A stretch of DNA of 45,846 nucleotides, taken from positions 1-45,846 of the forward strand of contig CAYFJC010000004.1 of assembly GCA_964343355.1 (NCBI GenBank), written 5' to 3'. Positions 1 through 7,620 of this stretch are shown piece after piece (positions within the stretch are counted from its first letter, which is position 1; the number at the start of each line of letters is the position of its first letter). The notes under the pieces were generated by a model that saw nothing but the letters and a program-made list of their open reading frames with translations, had not been told where the DNA came from and did no database searches. The position numbers and the translations under genes are program-made. Source of the stretch: MED-G78 sp964343355 (GTDB taxonomy: Bacteria; Pseudomonadota; Gammaproteobacteria; Magnimaribacterales; D2472).

Positions 1-221
1 CTTATGACTTTCAATAGTTGTTATATAAAACTATCTATTGTTCTCTTTGCTTGTATCCTGTTTTTTTTAAAAATATAGTCAAATTTCTTGAAGTTGGGAA
101 TTAATTAGTCATAGTTATGAGCTAATAGTCCCACCAATGATTGTTAAATCTTTACCAATTTTGCTCACAATGACTATTTATATATAATCATATAAATGTT
201 TATTAAACATAGGAAATAATC
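1..221. other. Left-edge intergenic region with promoter for the first operon
   Basis: No gene is recognised here. It is very AT-rich. A possible sigma70 promoter for the gene at 222 is TTGCTC at 161-166, a 16-nt spacer and a perfect TATAAT at 183-188. The Shine-Dalgarno AGGA at 211-214 lies 7 nt before the ATG. A weak hairpin (6-bp arms at 14-19 and 29-34) near the left edge may belong to whatever precedes the window. Confidence 0.4.
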
Positions 222-2663
222 ATGACAGATGAAGATAAACCAGAACAAGAAAACGAAACTAAAGTAGAGCAAGAAGAATCTGTTTCAGAGGAAGTGAAAG
301 CTGAAGAAGCTGCTTCGGCTGAAGAGTTAGTTGCTGAAGTTGAAGAAGCTCCTACTCAAGAAGTTGCTCCTACCAAAGAGGTAACAGCGTCTGAGAATAA
401 TTCTTTATGGAATAGATTTACTAGCCATCCAACTGTAAGAGCTGGATCTACTTATGCAGTTATTGCATTCATTACTGTTCAAGTAATTAGTCTTGTTGCT
501 GCTCCATTTAACTTGGGTGATAACTTGGTTCAAGGTGTTATTTTGGCAAGCATTATTGGTTTTCCGGTAGTTATTCTTTTATCAATTATTATTTCTTCAC
601 ATTTTAGTACTCCCAAGTTACTACTTATCTCATTTGGAGTAGTTATAGCGGTTTATCTTGGCTGGTCTTTTTACTGGATTCAATTTGTAAAGTCGCCTGA
701 GCTAAAGAAAGCTTTTGATAATGATAATTATGCAAAAACATGGATGATAGCTCGTGAAATTAATCAGGTTTTCCCATTTATATCTGATGTACAAGAAGCA
801 TATGATCAGTTAAGTAGGTCTGCTAACTTTGACGTAAAACAAGATAACGTTGATATTTATTGGAAGCCTTACGCATCTGATGATTTTGAGTGGGAGTTTT
901 TGGGCACAGACCCATCAGGTATTCAAAATCTTCCTGTTGGGCCATTACAATTAAGGCTCGAAAAGGATGGATATGAAACAGCTTATATAAGCTCTAATAA
1001 TCCAAGCCTATTATTCAAAAATTTTCCTGCAGATATGGGTTTTGAACTGGCACCTATGGAGTTAGTGAATAAGGATGTTATTCCCGGAGGAATGGTTTAC
1101 GTTCCAGGAGGCCCTTTTGTTCCTGCTATTTCTGGGGAAAGCACGAAACCATTTGTACTTAGTCCTTACTATATAGATAAATATGAGATAACTAATGAGC
1201 AATTCAAGATATTTATAGATGCTGGTGGTTATAAAAATCCTAGATACTGGGAAGATATGGATTTTATTAAAGATGGTGTTAGTTTATCTTTTGAAGAAGC
1301 GCTTAACCTTATGAAGGATCAAACTGGCAGACCAGGTCCAATGGGTTGGGAGCTATCAGACTTTGCTGAAGGTAATGAAAATTTACCTGTAACAGGAATA
1401 AGTTGGTATGAAGCTCAGGCATACGCTAAATTTATGGGCAACATCTTGCCTCCATATTTTCATTGGGCAAAAGCAGCATTTCCTGGTGATGAGTGGGTTT
1501 CACCATTGGCTCCTGAGATGTTGTCACAAAGCAACTTCAAAGGTGAAACAGTATCCGAAGTTGGAGCTTTTAACTCTATAGGACCCTACGGCACATATGA
1601 TATGACTGGAAATGTTAGAGAGTGGGTGTGGAATATCTTTGGTGGTAGGGGTATGACTTTAGGTGGCGCAGTAAGTGAACCTCAGTACACTGGTTTTCAA
1701 GCCAACCCAATGCCAAGATTTAACCGCTCAAATTTAACAGGCTTTAGAACTGTCCGTTTATTAAATCCAGCTGACATGAATCCATTTGGAGGTCCAATCA
1801 ATAGACCCAAACCCCCAGCTGCAGATTTCTTTAAACCATTAGATGATCAAGCTTATAAATTATTTACAACTCAATTTGCATATTCGCGCAGAGATCTTAA
1901 TCCTAAAACTATATATGTAGATGATACGCATCCTGACTGGATTAAAGAAAAAATATCTATTGATGTAGGTTATAACAATGAAAGAATGGACGTCTTAATA
2001 TTTAGACCAAAAAATGTTTATAACAGCGTTAGCTCAGTTCTTGTCTACCCAGGTTTAAATTACTTTAGAAACCCACCAGATATTGATGAGATTGATCCGG
2101 GTGAGTATGGATTAGACTTTATTATAAAAAGTGGGAGAGCTTTGGTTTGGGCTTCATTTAAAGGATCACTTAACAGAATGGTTGATGCCTCTATTTCTCA
2201 GCCAACTACAGATGATCAATTTAGACAATTTAGAGAAATGATGGTTAATTGGAGAGTAGATACAGGAAGGGTATTAGACTATTTAGAAGATAGACCTGAT
2301 TTTACAAATAATAAAATAAATTACCTTGGAATGAGTTATGGAGCAATCTTTACTCCTATAGTCTTACTAACTGAGAAACGCTTTAAATCTGCTGTCTTTT
2401 TAAGTGGTGGCTTTGCTCCAACATATCCTCCACATTCAGATGGTATCTTTTACCTAGATAGAGTTAAAATTCCAGTTCTAATGCTCAATGGCGAACAAGA
2501 TTTCTTGATTCCTGTTGAGTCTCAAGAAGCTCTATATAATGGCTTAGGTACTCCTGAGGAAGATAAGAAATATGTTGTTTACAAAGCTGGTCATTGGCCT
2601 CTGCCAAGAAACCAAATGATTAATGAAACTTTGGAATGGTTGGATAAATATGAATCGCAATAA
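222..2663 (+). CDS. Membrane-anchored FGE-sulfatase-like domain fused to alpha/beta hydrolase
   Basis: 813 aa. In order: a Glu/Ala-rich acidic cytoplasmic-type tail (about 1-60); three hydrophobic segments (about 78-98, 105-125, 130-152); a PEGA-like beta region (about 205-275); an FGE/SUMF1 formylglycine-generating-enzyme-like domain (about 285-520, with the family motifs YYIDKYEITNEQF and DMTGNVREWVWN); and a C-terminal dienelactone-hydrolase-like alpha/beta hydrolase (about 565-813). The hydrolase triad is visible: nucleophile Ser705 in GMSYG, Asp760 in GEQD and His791 in AGHW. The whole protein has no cysteine, so the FGE domain cannot use the two-cysteine copper site of true FGE and is probably a binding or structural module. 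In known homologs this pair of domains often follows a Ser/Thr kinase domain; that kinase is absent here. Good AGGA Shine-Dalgarno. First gene of a four-gene run. Substrate unknown. Confidence 0.8.
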   Translation: MTDEDKPEQENETKVEQEESVSEEVKAEEAASAEELVAEVEEAPTQEVAPTKEVTASENNSLWNRFTSHPTVRAGSTYAVIAFITVQVISLVAAPFNLGDNLVQGVILASIIGFPVVILLSIIISSHFSTPKLLLISFGVVIAVYLGWSFYWIQFVKSPELKKAFDNDNYAKTWMIAREINQVFPFISDVQEAYDQLSRSANFDVKQDNVDIYWKPYASDDFEWEFLGTDPSGIQNLPVGPLQLRLEKDGYETAYISSNNPSLLFKNFPADMGFELAPMELVNKDVIPGGMVYVPGGPFVPAISGESTKPFVLSPYYIDKYEITNEQFKIFIDAGGYKNPRYWEDMDFIKDGVSLSFEEALNLMKDQTGRPGPMGWELSDFAEGNENLPVTGISWYEAQAYAKFMGNILPPYFHWAKAAFPGDEWVSPLAPEMLSQSNFKGETVSEVGAFNSIGPYGTYDMTGNVREWVWNIFGGRGMTLGGAVSEPQYTGFQANPMPRFNRSNLTGFRTVRLLNPADMNPFGGPINRPKPPAADFFKPLDDQAYKLFTTQFAYSRRDLNPKTIYVDDTHPDWIKEKISIDVGYNNERMDVLIFRPKNVYNSVSSVLVYPGLNYFRNPPDIDEIDPGEYGLDFIIKSGRALVWASFKGSLNRMVDASISQPTTDDQFRQFREMMVNWRVDTGRVLDYLEDRPDFTNNKINYLGMSYGAIFTPIVLLTEKRFKSAVFLSGGFAPTYPPHSDGIFYLDRVKIPVLMLNGEQDFLIPVESQEALYNGLGTPEEDKKYVVYKAGHWPLPRNQMINETLEWLDKYESQ

Positions 2664-3921
2664 TATAAAAAATTATTTATTTATACTACTAGCAACTCTT
2701 TCTTCAGTTGCTTTTACTAATGAGGCTATATTAGTTCCTGACAATATTTTAGATGTTAGATCAGGCAAGCTTGTGCAGGCTCAGATTCACATTAAAGATG
2801 GTTTAATTCAAGCAATTGCAAAAAAAATAGATTCTAAGACTGATATTGAAGTTATTGATCTCAAAGGTATAACTTTGGTGCCTGGTTTAATGGATGCGCA
2901 TGTTCACTTGATTGGAAATAATGAGCTGAATGGGTACCAATCAATGAGTGAATCAAGTCAAATGGCAACTCTTTACGGAGTAAAGAATGCAAAAAGTACT
3001 CTTATGGCTGGTTTTACAACTGTAAGAAATGTCGGAGCTGGAGAGTTTGCAGATGTTGCTCTTAGAGATGCAATCAATAGAGGTGTCATAGAAGGTCCAA
3101 CGATGCTTGTCTCTGGTCCAACTTTAAGTATTTCTGGTGGTCATGGTGATAATAATCTTATGCCTTATACGAGTGATATTAAAACTAAAAAGCATAATAT
3201 TGTTGATAGCCCTTGGGAGGGCAGAAAGGCTGTTAGATTAAATAGAAAATACGGTGCTAACTTAATTAAATTTACTGCCACTGGTGGGGTTATGTCTAAG
3301 AATACCGATGTTAATGCTAGACAGTTCACCTATGAAGAAATGCAAGCAATGATAGATGAAGCACATAGTCACGGAATGAAAGTTGCTGCTCATGCTCATG
3401 GTCTTGAGGGCATAAGAACAGCCATAAGAGCTGGAGTAGATTCAGTAGAACATAGTAGTTATATAGATGAGGCTACAGTGAAGATGGCAATTGATAACGG
3501 AACCTATTTGTCTATGGATATTTATGTCTCTGATTACATTTTAGGTGAGGGTGCTAAAAAAGGTATTCTTGAGGAATCTCTTGCTAAAGAAAGAATTGTT
3601 GGCAAATTACAAAGACAAAATTTTAAATTAGCTCATTCACTTGGAGCCTTAATGGTTTTTGGAACAGATGCTGGAATATATGATCATGGCGATAATGCCA
3701 ATCAGTTTAAATATATGGTTAAGTGGGGAATGTCACCACTAGAGGCTCTCCAAGCAGCCACAATCAATACAACCGATTTATTTGGTCTAACTAATACGGG
3801 TGAAATAAAAGAAAATTTTGCTGCTGATATTATTGGCGTTAAGGGCAATCCTTTAGATGATATAAGTATTCTGGAAGACGTAGTTTTTGTTATGAAGTCT
3901 GGAAGAGTCGTTAAGAATTAA
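2650..3921 (+). CDS. Exported metal-dependent amidohydrolase (prolidase/imidazolonepropionase-like)
   Basis: 423 aa from ATG 2650. I prefer this start to the upstream ATG at 2623 because it begins a clean signal peptide (about 1-23, ending SSVAFT) and overlaps the previous gene by only 14 nt. Amidohydrolase-superfamily metal ligands are visible: His84-x-His86, the Lys207 that is usually carboxylated (LIKFTATGG), His248/His250 (AAHAHG), His268 (VEHSS) and Asp340 (GTDAG). The closest family is the periplasmic Xaa-Pro dipeptidase/imidazolonepropionase-like group (COG1228), which cleaves acylated or proline-containing dipeptides. The exact substrate cannot be read from sequence. Translationally coupled to the FGE/hydrolase fusion upstream. 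Confidence 0.82.
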   Translation: MNRNNIKNYLFILLATLSSVAFTNEAILVPDNILDVRSGKLVQAQIHIKDGLIQAIAKKIDSKTDIEVIDLKGITLVPGLMDAHVHLIGNNELNGYQSMSESSQMATLYGVKNAKSTLMAGFTTVRNVGAGEFADVALRDAINRGVIEGPTMLVSGPTLSISGGHGDNNLMPYTSDIKTKKHNIVDSPWEGRKAVRLNRKYGANLIKFTATGGVMSKNTDVNARQFTYEEMQAMIDEAHSHGMKVAAHAHGLEGIRTAIRAGVDSVEHSSYIDEATVKMAIDNGTYLSMDIYVSDYILGEGAKKGILEESLAKERIVGKLQRQNFKLAHSLGALMVFGTDAGIYDHGDNANQFKYMVKWGMSPLEALQAATINTTDLFGLTNTGEIKENFAADIIGVKGNPLDDISILEDVVFVMKSGRVVKN

Positions 3922-3923
3922 AT

Positions 3924-4820
3924 ATGGCGCATAGTCACCATCACCATCATCATTCACCTGATTCTAGTGATAGTCTATTAATTGGTGCAGTTTCGATTAA
4001 TCTTATATTAACGATTGCGCAGTTTGTTGGTGGAATCATTTCAGGCAGTTTATCTTTAATTGCAGATGCTCTGCATAATTTAAGTGATGCAGCCTCTTTA
4101 GGCATAGCTATTTTTGCAAGAAAAATTTCAAGAAAACCAGCTGATCATATCAATACATTTGGTTATAAAAGAGCAGAGGTCATAGCCGCTTTAATTAATT
4201 TAACTTTATTAATAACCATTAGTTTGTATTTAATCTATGAGGCTATTTTAAGAGTTTATAACCCAGTAGAGATATCTGGCTGGATCATTGTCATCATTGC
4301 TGGTGCAGCTTTAGTGATTGATCTTGTTACAGCACTTATTACTCACAGTATGAGTAAAAATAATATGAATATGAAAGCCGCGTTTTTGCACAACCTTTCA
4401 GATGCATTTGCATCTATTGGAGTAATTGTTGCTGGGTCTCTTATTATTTTATATCAGTGGTATTGGGTAGACACTTTAGTGACGTTAGCTATTGGTGGAT
4501 TTATCTTGTATCAAGGAATCTTAATGCTCCCAAAAACTATCCACTTATTAATGGAGGGAGCGCCAGAGGGTATCTCCTTAGATGATATTAAAGGTCAGCT
4601 AGAAAGTTTGGATGGTGTAATAGATGTTCACCATATTCATCTTTGGAGTTTAGATGAAACCAGGATAGCTCTTGAAGCTCATGTAGTTACCAATAATGCA
4701 AATACTTTAACTGAGCTAGAGCCTATTAAGGCTAGTATAAAATCTTTATTGCTTTCCCAATTTAATATTTCCCACTCCACGCTTGAGTTTGAGGATCCTT
4801 CCCTCGAAAACTGTGACTAA
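3924..4820 (+). CDS. CDF-family divalent cation (zinc) efflux protein
   Basis: 298 aa, normal for the cation diffusion facilitator family. The N-terminus is His-rich (MAHSHHHHHH), then six membrane segments from about 18 to 210, then a cytoplasmic ferredoxin-like domain containing the motif VIDVHHIHLWSLDE. Transport-site residues lie in paired HNLSD motifs: His51/Asp55 in TM2 and His156/Asp160 in TM5, the His/Asp arrangement of Zn-transporting CzcD/ZitB members. The family exchanges Zn(II), and sometimes Cd or Co, for protons at the inner membrane. It starts 2 nt after the amidohydrolase stop with no clear Shine-Dalgarno, so coupled translation is likely. The co-location with a metal amidohydrolase is suggestive only. 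Confidence 0.9.
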   Translation: MAHSHHHHHHSPDSSDSLLIGAVSINLILTIAQFVGGIISGSLSLIADALHNLSDAASLGIAIFARKISRKPADHINTFGYKRAEVIAALINLTLLITISLYLIYEAILRVYNPVEISGWIIVIIAGAALVIDLVTALITHSMSKNNMNMKAAFLHNLSDAFASIGVIVAGSLIILYQWYWVDTLVTLAIGGFILYQGILMLPKTIHLLMEGAPEGISLDDIKGQLESLDGVIDVHHIHLWSLDETRIALEAHVVTNNANTLTELEPIKASIKSLLLSQFNISHSTLEFEDPSLENCD

Positions 4821-5595
4821 ATTAAATTTATATCAAGTAGACGCTTTTACAAATACATTATTTGAGGGTAATCCTGCCGCTGTTATTTTTACAGCTCCCT
4901 TGCCTAGTAATGTCATGCAAAAAATTGCGCTAGAAAATAATTTATCAGAAACAGCTTTCATCAGTGAAGATGGACAAAATTATAATATTAAATGGTTTTC
5001 TCCTTTAATGGAGATCGATCTTTGTGGTCATGCAACCCTTGCATCAGCGCATATATACTTTTCAGAGATCAATCATCAAGCTCAAACAATTACATTTACC
5101 TCTAATAGCGGAAATCTTGAAGTATCTAAAAAAGATAAATATATATATTTAGATTTTCCAAGAGATAACTATAAACCTATAGAAATTGACGATGATTTAA
5201 TAGCAATGCTGGGTAATGTTCCTACTGAGGCCTTTAGAGGTAGAGATGACATTATGTGTATTTTTGAGAATGAGTCTTCTATATATGAGATTAAGCCCGA
5301 TATGGATGCACTAAAAACCTATCCAGTTAGAGGTCTTATTGTTAGTGCTAAAGGAACAGATTGTGATTTTGTATCAAGATGCTTTTTTCCTATAACTGGC
5401 GTTGATGAAGATCCAGTTACAGGCTCAGCACATACAACCCTGACACCTTATTGGGCTAAGGTTCTAAATAAAGAATCATTGATAGCAAAACAAGTATCTG
5501 CAAGAGGTGGAGAGCTTAGATGCACCTTAGCAGGAGAAAGAGTAATTATTGGAGGAGAGGCTATAACTTATATGAAAGGATCTATATCTATATAA
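4813..5595 (+). CDS. PhzF-family isomerase/epimerase
   Basis: 260 aa from GTG 4813. This start places the family's beginning (KLNLYQVDAFT) at residue 3 and overlaps the CDF stop by 8 nt; an upstream TTG at 4783 is possible but adds nothing family-like. The catalytic glutamate of PhzF proteins is Glu46 in NNLSETAF. The C-terminal half has the signature EDPVTGSAH and the overall two-lobed diaminopimelate-epimerase-like pattern. Characterised relatives isomerise trans-2,3-dihydro-3-hydroxyanthranilate, but most genomic copies have unknown substrates and there is no phenazine pathway here. Its stop overlaps the convergent thymidine kinase by 8 nt. Confidence 0.85.
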   Translation: MTKLNLYQVDAFTNTLFEGNPAAVIFTAPLPSNVMQKIALENNLSETAFISEDGQNYNIKWFSPLMEIDLCGHATLASAHIYFSEINHQAQTITFTSNSGNLEVSKKDKYIYLDFPRDNYKPIEIDDDLIAMLGNVPTEAFRGRDDIMCIFENESSIYEIKPDMDALKTYPVRGLIVSAKGTDCDFVSRCFFPITGVDEDPVTGSAHTTLTPYWAKVLNKESLIAKQVSARGGELRCTLAGERVIIGGEAITYMKGSISI

Positions 5596-6169
5596 GATTC
5601 GTTAAAGTCCTAAAGTGTTTTCTACAAACTACTTGATAGGTTTCATTGCCACCTATTTGAATTTTCTGACCTTCAACTAAAACTTTACCATCCTCATCAA
5701 GCCTCACTACCATGATTGCTTTTCGTGAGCACATGGAGCAAACAGTTTTTAGCTCAACTAGATTATCAGCAAGCGCTAAAAGATATTTACTACCCTCAAA
5801 GAGCTCTCCTTTAAAATCAGTTCTAATCCCATAGCACATAGCTGGTATATTTAAAGTATCAGTGATTTTACCTATCTGAATAACCTGGGCTTTATTTAAA
5901 AATTGAACTTCGTCTATTAAAATACAATGCAAATTCTTAGTTTGATTTTCTTTAACATGTTTATAAAAATCAAATTTGGAATCAGCAATGATAGCTTTAG
6001 CTTTTAAACCAATTCTAGATTCAATATATCCATTATTTCTTTCAGCATCAGCCTTGGGAATAAATAGCATAGTCTCCATGCCATTTTCTAGATAGTTATG
6101 ATTTGATTGAAGGAGGGCGGTTGATTTCCCAGCATTCATGGTTGAATAAAAAAAATGAATCTTTGCCAT
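5588..6169 (-). CDS. tdk: Thymidine kinase, type II (TK1 family)
   Basis: 193 aa, the usual length. Phosphorylates thymidine to dTMP with ATP in the cytoplasm (salvage). P-loop MNAGKST at residues 11-17, Walker B-like ILIDEVQFL, the lasso-region motif CYGIRTDFKGELFEGS, and four zinc ligands in two pairs (CSMC and the C-terminal CRKH). On the minus strand an AAGGAG lies about 14 nt upstream of the ATG, longer than usual. Divergent from the Smr-like gene with a 39-nt gap that must hold both promoters. Confidence 0.95.
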   Translation of the reverse strand: MAKIHFFYSTMNAGKSTALLQSNHNYLENGMETMLFIPKADAERNNGYIESRIGLKAKAIIADSKFDFYKHVKENQTKNLHCILIDEVQFLNKAQVIQIGKITDTLNIPAMCYGIRTDFKGELFEGSKYLLALADNLVELKTVCSMCSRKAIMVVRLDEDGKVLVEGQKIQIGGNETYQVVCRKHFRTLTNLI

Positions 6170-6208
6170 GATTTAGTAAAATCTCCTTAGTTAAATCTAT
6201 AATAAGTT

Positions 6209-6442
6209 ATGAACGTATTTGTTGAAAGTGGTATTACGCATTTAGATCTCCATAGAGTTCGTCACCATGACGCCAAGGATCTTGTTATTGATTTTGTTCT
6301 TCAATACCAAGACTCTATTCCACTTATTATTATCTGTGGAAATAGCAATCGAATGATTGAACTTGCTAAAGATATGCTTTTAAATAATGATATAATTTTT
6401 TCAGAGCCTAGGTATGGGATTATTAGAATAGAGTCCCTCTAA
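6209..6442 (+). CDS. Small Smr-like domain protein
   Basis: 77 aa. It resembles a minimal Smr (small MutS-related) domain: LDLHRVRHHDAKDLVIDFV matches the family's LDLHG...A...V..F start, and IIICGNSNRM stands where the family has a hydrophobic strand followed by GKG/GxN. The usual C-terminal part is short. Smr domains bind or cut branched DNA or RNA. Here the DLHG glycine is Arg and GKG is GNS, so nuclease activity is uncertain. No Shine-Dalgarno is seen. A perfect TATAAT at 6198-6203 sits only 5 nt before the ATG, suggesting leaderless mRNA. The family call is moderate. Confidence 0.6.
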   Translation: MNVFVESGITHLDLHRVRHHDAKDLVIDFVLQYQDSIPLIIICGNSNRMIELAKDMLLNNDIIFSEPRYGIIRIESL

Positions 6443-6462
6443 CAAACATTTTATAAAACATT

Positions 6463-7620
6463 ATGATTCCAGACATATTTAATTTTGATGACCAACTAAC
6501 AGAAGAAGAGCTTTTAATAAAAAAGACTACCCAAGACTATTGCCAAAATGCTTTGATGCCAAGAATTCTTGAGGCTAATAGAAACGAAGTTTTTGATAAA
6601 GGAATTTATAAGGAGCTAGGTGAACTAGGTCTACTAGGGCCACACATCAAAGGTTATGGATGCTCTGGAGTTAATAACGTTTCGTATGGATTGATTGCTC
6701 GAGAAATCGAAAGAGTAGATTCTAGTTACAGATCCGCATTTAGTGTTCAGTCATCATTGGCTATGTATGCTATTTCTAACTTTGGTTCAGAGGACCAAAA
6801 AAATCATTACCTGCCTGAGATGGCAAAAGGTAACTTAATAGGATGTTTTGGATTAACAGAACCTGATGCTGGCTCTGATCCTTCAAGCATGAAAACGGTT
6901 GGTGTTAAGTGCGAAGGTGGCTACAAATTATCAGGATCTAAAACTTGGATTACAAATTCACCTATAGCAGATGTTTTAATAATTTGGGCAAAAGATGAGC
7001 AGGGAGTTTTAAGAGGTTTTATAGTAGACAGAGATTCAACTGGATTAGACACTCCTTATCTTAATGGTAAATTTGCATTAAGAGCTTCGGCGACTGGAAT
7101 GATTTTTTTAGATAATGTTTTTGTACCCGACGATAAGGTTCTTCCTGACGTTCAAAGTTTTAGAGGTCCTTTTACTTGTCTCAACTCAGCTAGATATGGA
7201 ATTGCATGGGGAGCACTAGGCGCTGCTGAATTCTGCTGGTCCCAATCCCTTAGCTATACTTTAGAAAGAGAGCAGTTTGGAAAACCTCTAGCTTCTAAAC
7301 AATTAATTCAAAAGAAGCTTGCTGATATGCAAACAGAAATTACTCTTGGGCTTCAAGCTGTATTGCGTGTTGGAAGATTAATTGATGATGGAAAAATGAA
7401 ACCAGCTATGATCTCTCTTGTTAAAAGAAATAATTGTGGAAAGGCTCTAGATATTGCAAGAACTGCTAGAGATATACATGGTGGTAATGGTGTTACTGAT
7501 GAATATCACGTAATAAGACATTGCATGAACCTAGAGGCGGTAAATACTTATGAAGGTACGCACGATATCCATGCTCTCATCCTAGGACAAGAGCAAACTG
7601 GAATACCTGCTTTTAGTTAA
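6463..7620 (+). CDS. gcdH: Glutaryl-CoA dehydrogenase
   Basis: 385 aa, standard for acyl-CoA dehydrogenases. Oxidatively decarboxylates glutaryl-CoA to crotonyl-CoA using FAD, in lysine/tryptophan breakdown. The subfamily-specific features are strong: SSYRSAFSVQSSLAM (with the arginine that pairs with the glutaryl carboxylate), the FAD motif GCFGLTEPDAGSDPSSM, IHGGNG, and the catalytic base Glu364 in NTYEGTHDIHALILG. TATAAA at 6452-6457 lies 5 nt before the ATG with no Shine-Dalgarno, so the message may be leaderless. The stop overlaps the convergent S9 peptidase by 8 nt. Confidence 0.93.
   Translation: MIPDIFNFDDQLTEEELLIKKTTQDYCQNALMPRILEANRNEVFDKGIYKELGELGLLGPHIKGYGCSGVNNVSYGLIAREIERVDSSYRSAFSVQSSLAMYAISNFGSEDQKNHYLPEMAKGNLIGCFGLTEPDAGSDPSSMKTVGVKCEGGYKLSGSKTWITNSPIADVLIIWAKDEQGVLRGFIVDRDSTGLDTPYLNGKFALRASATGMIFLDNVFVPDDKVLPDVQSFRGPFTCLNSARYGIAWGALGAAEFCWSQSLSYTLEREQFGKPLASKQLIQKKLADMQTEITLGLQAVLRVGRLIDDGKMKPAMISLVKRNNCGKALDIARTARDIHGGNGVTDEYHVIRHCMNLEAVNTYEGTHDIHALILGQEQTGIPAFS

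Noticed and set aside
3924..3960. Hexahistidine as vector contamination
   Set aside because: Codons CAC/CAT are mixed, flanks are genomic, and His-rich N-termini are common in CDF zinc exporters.
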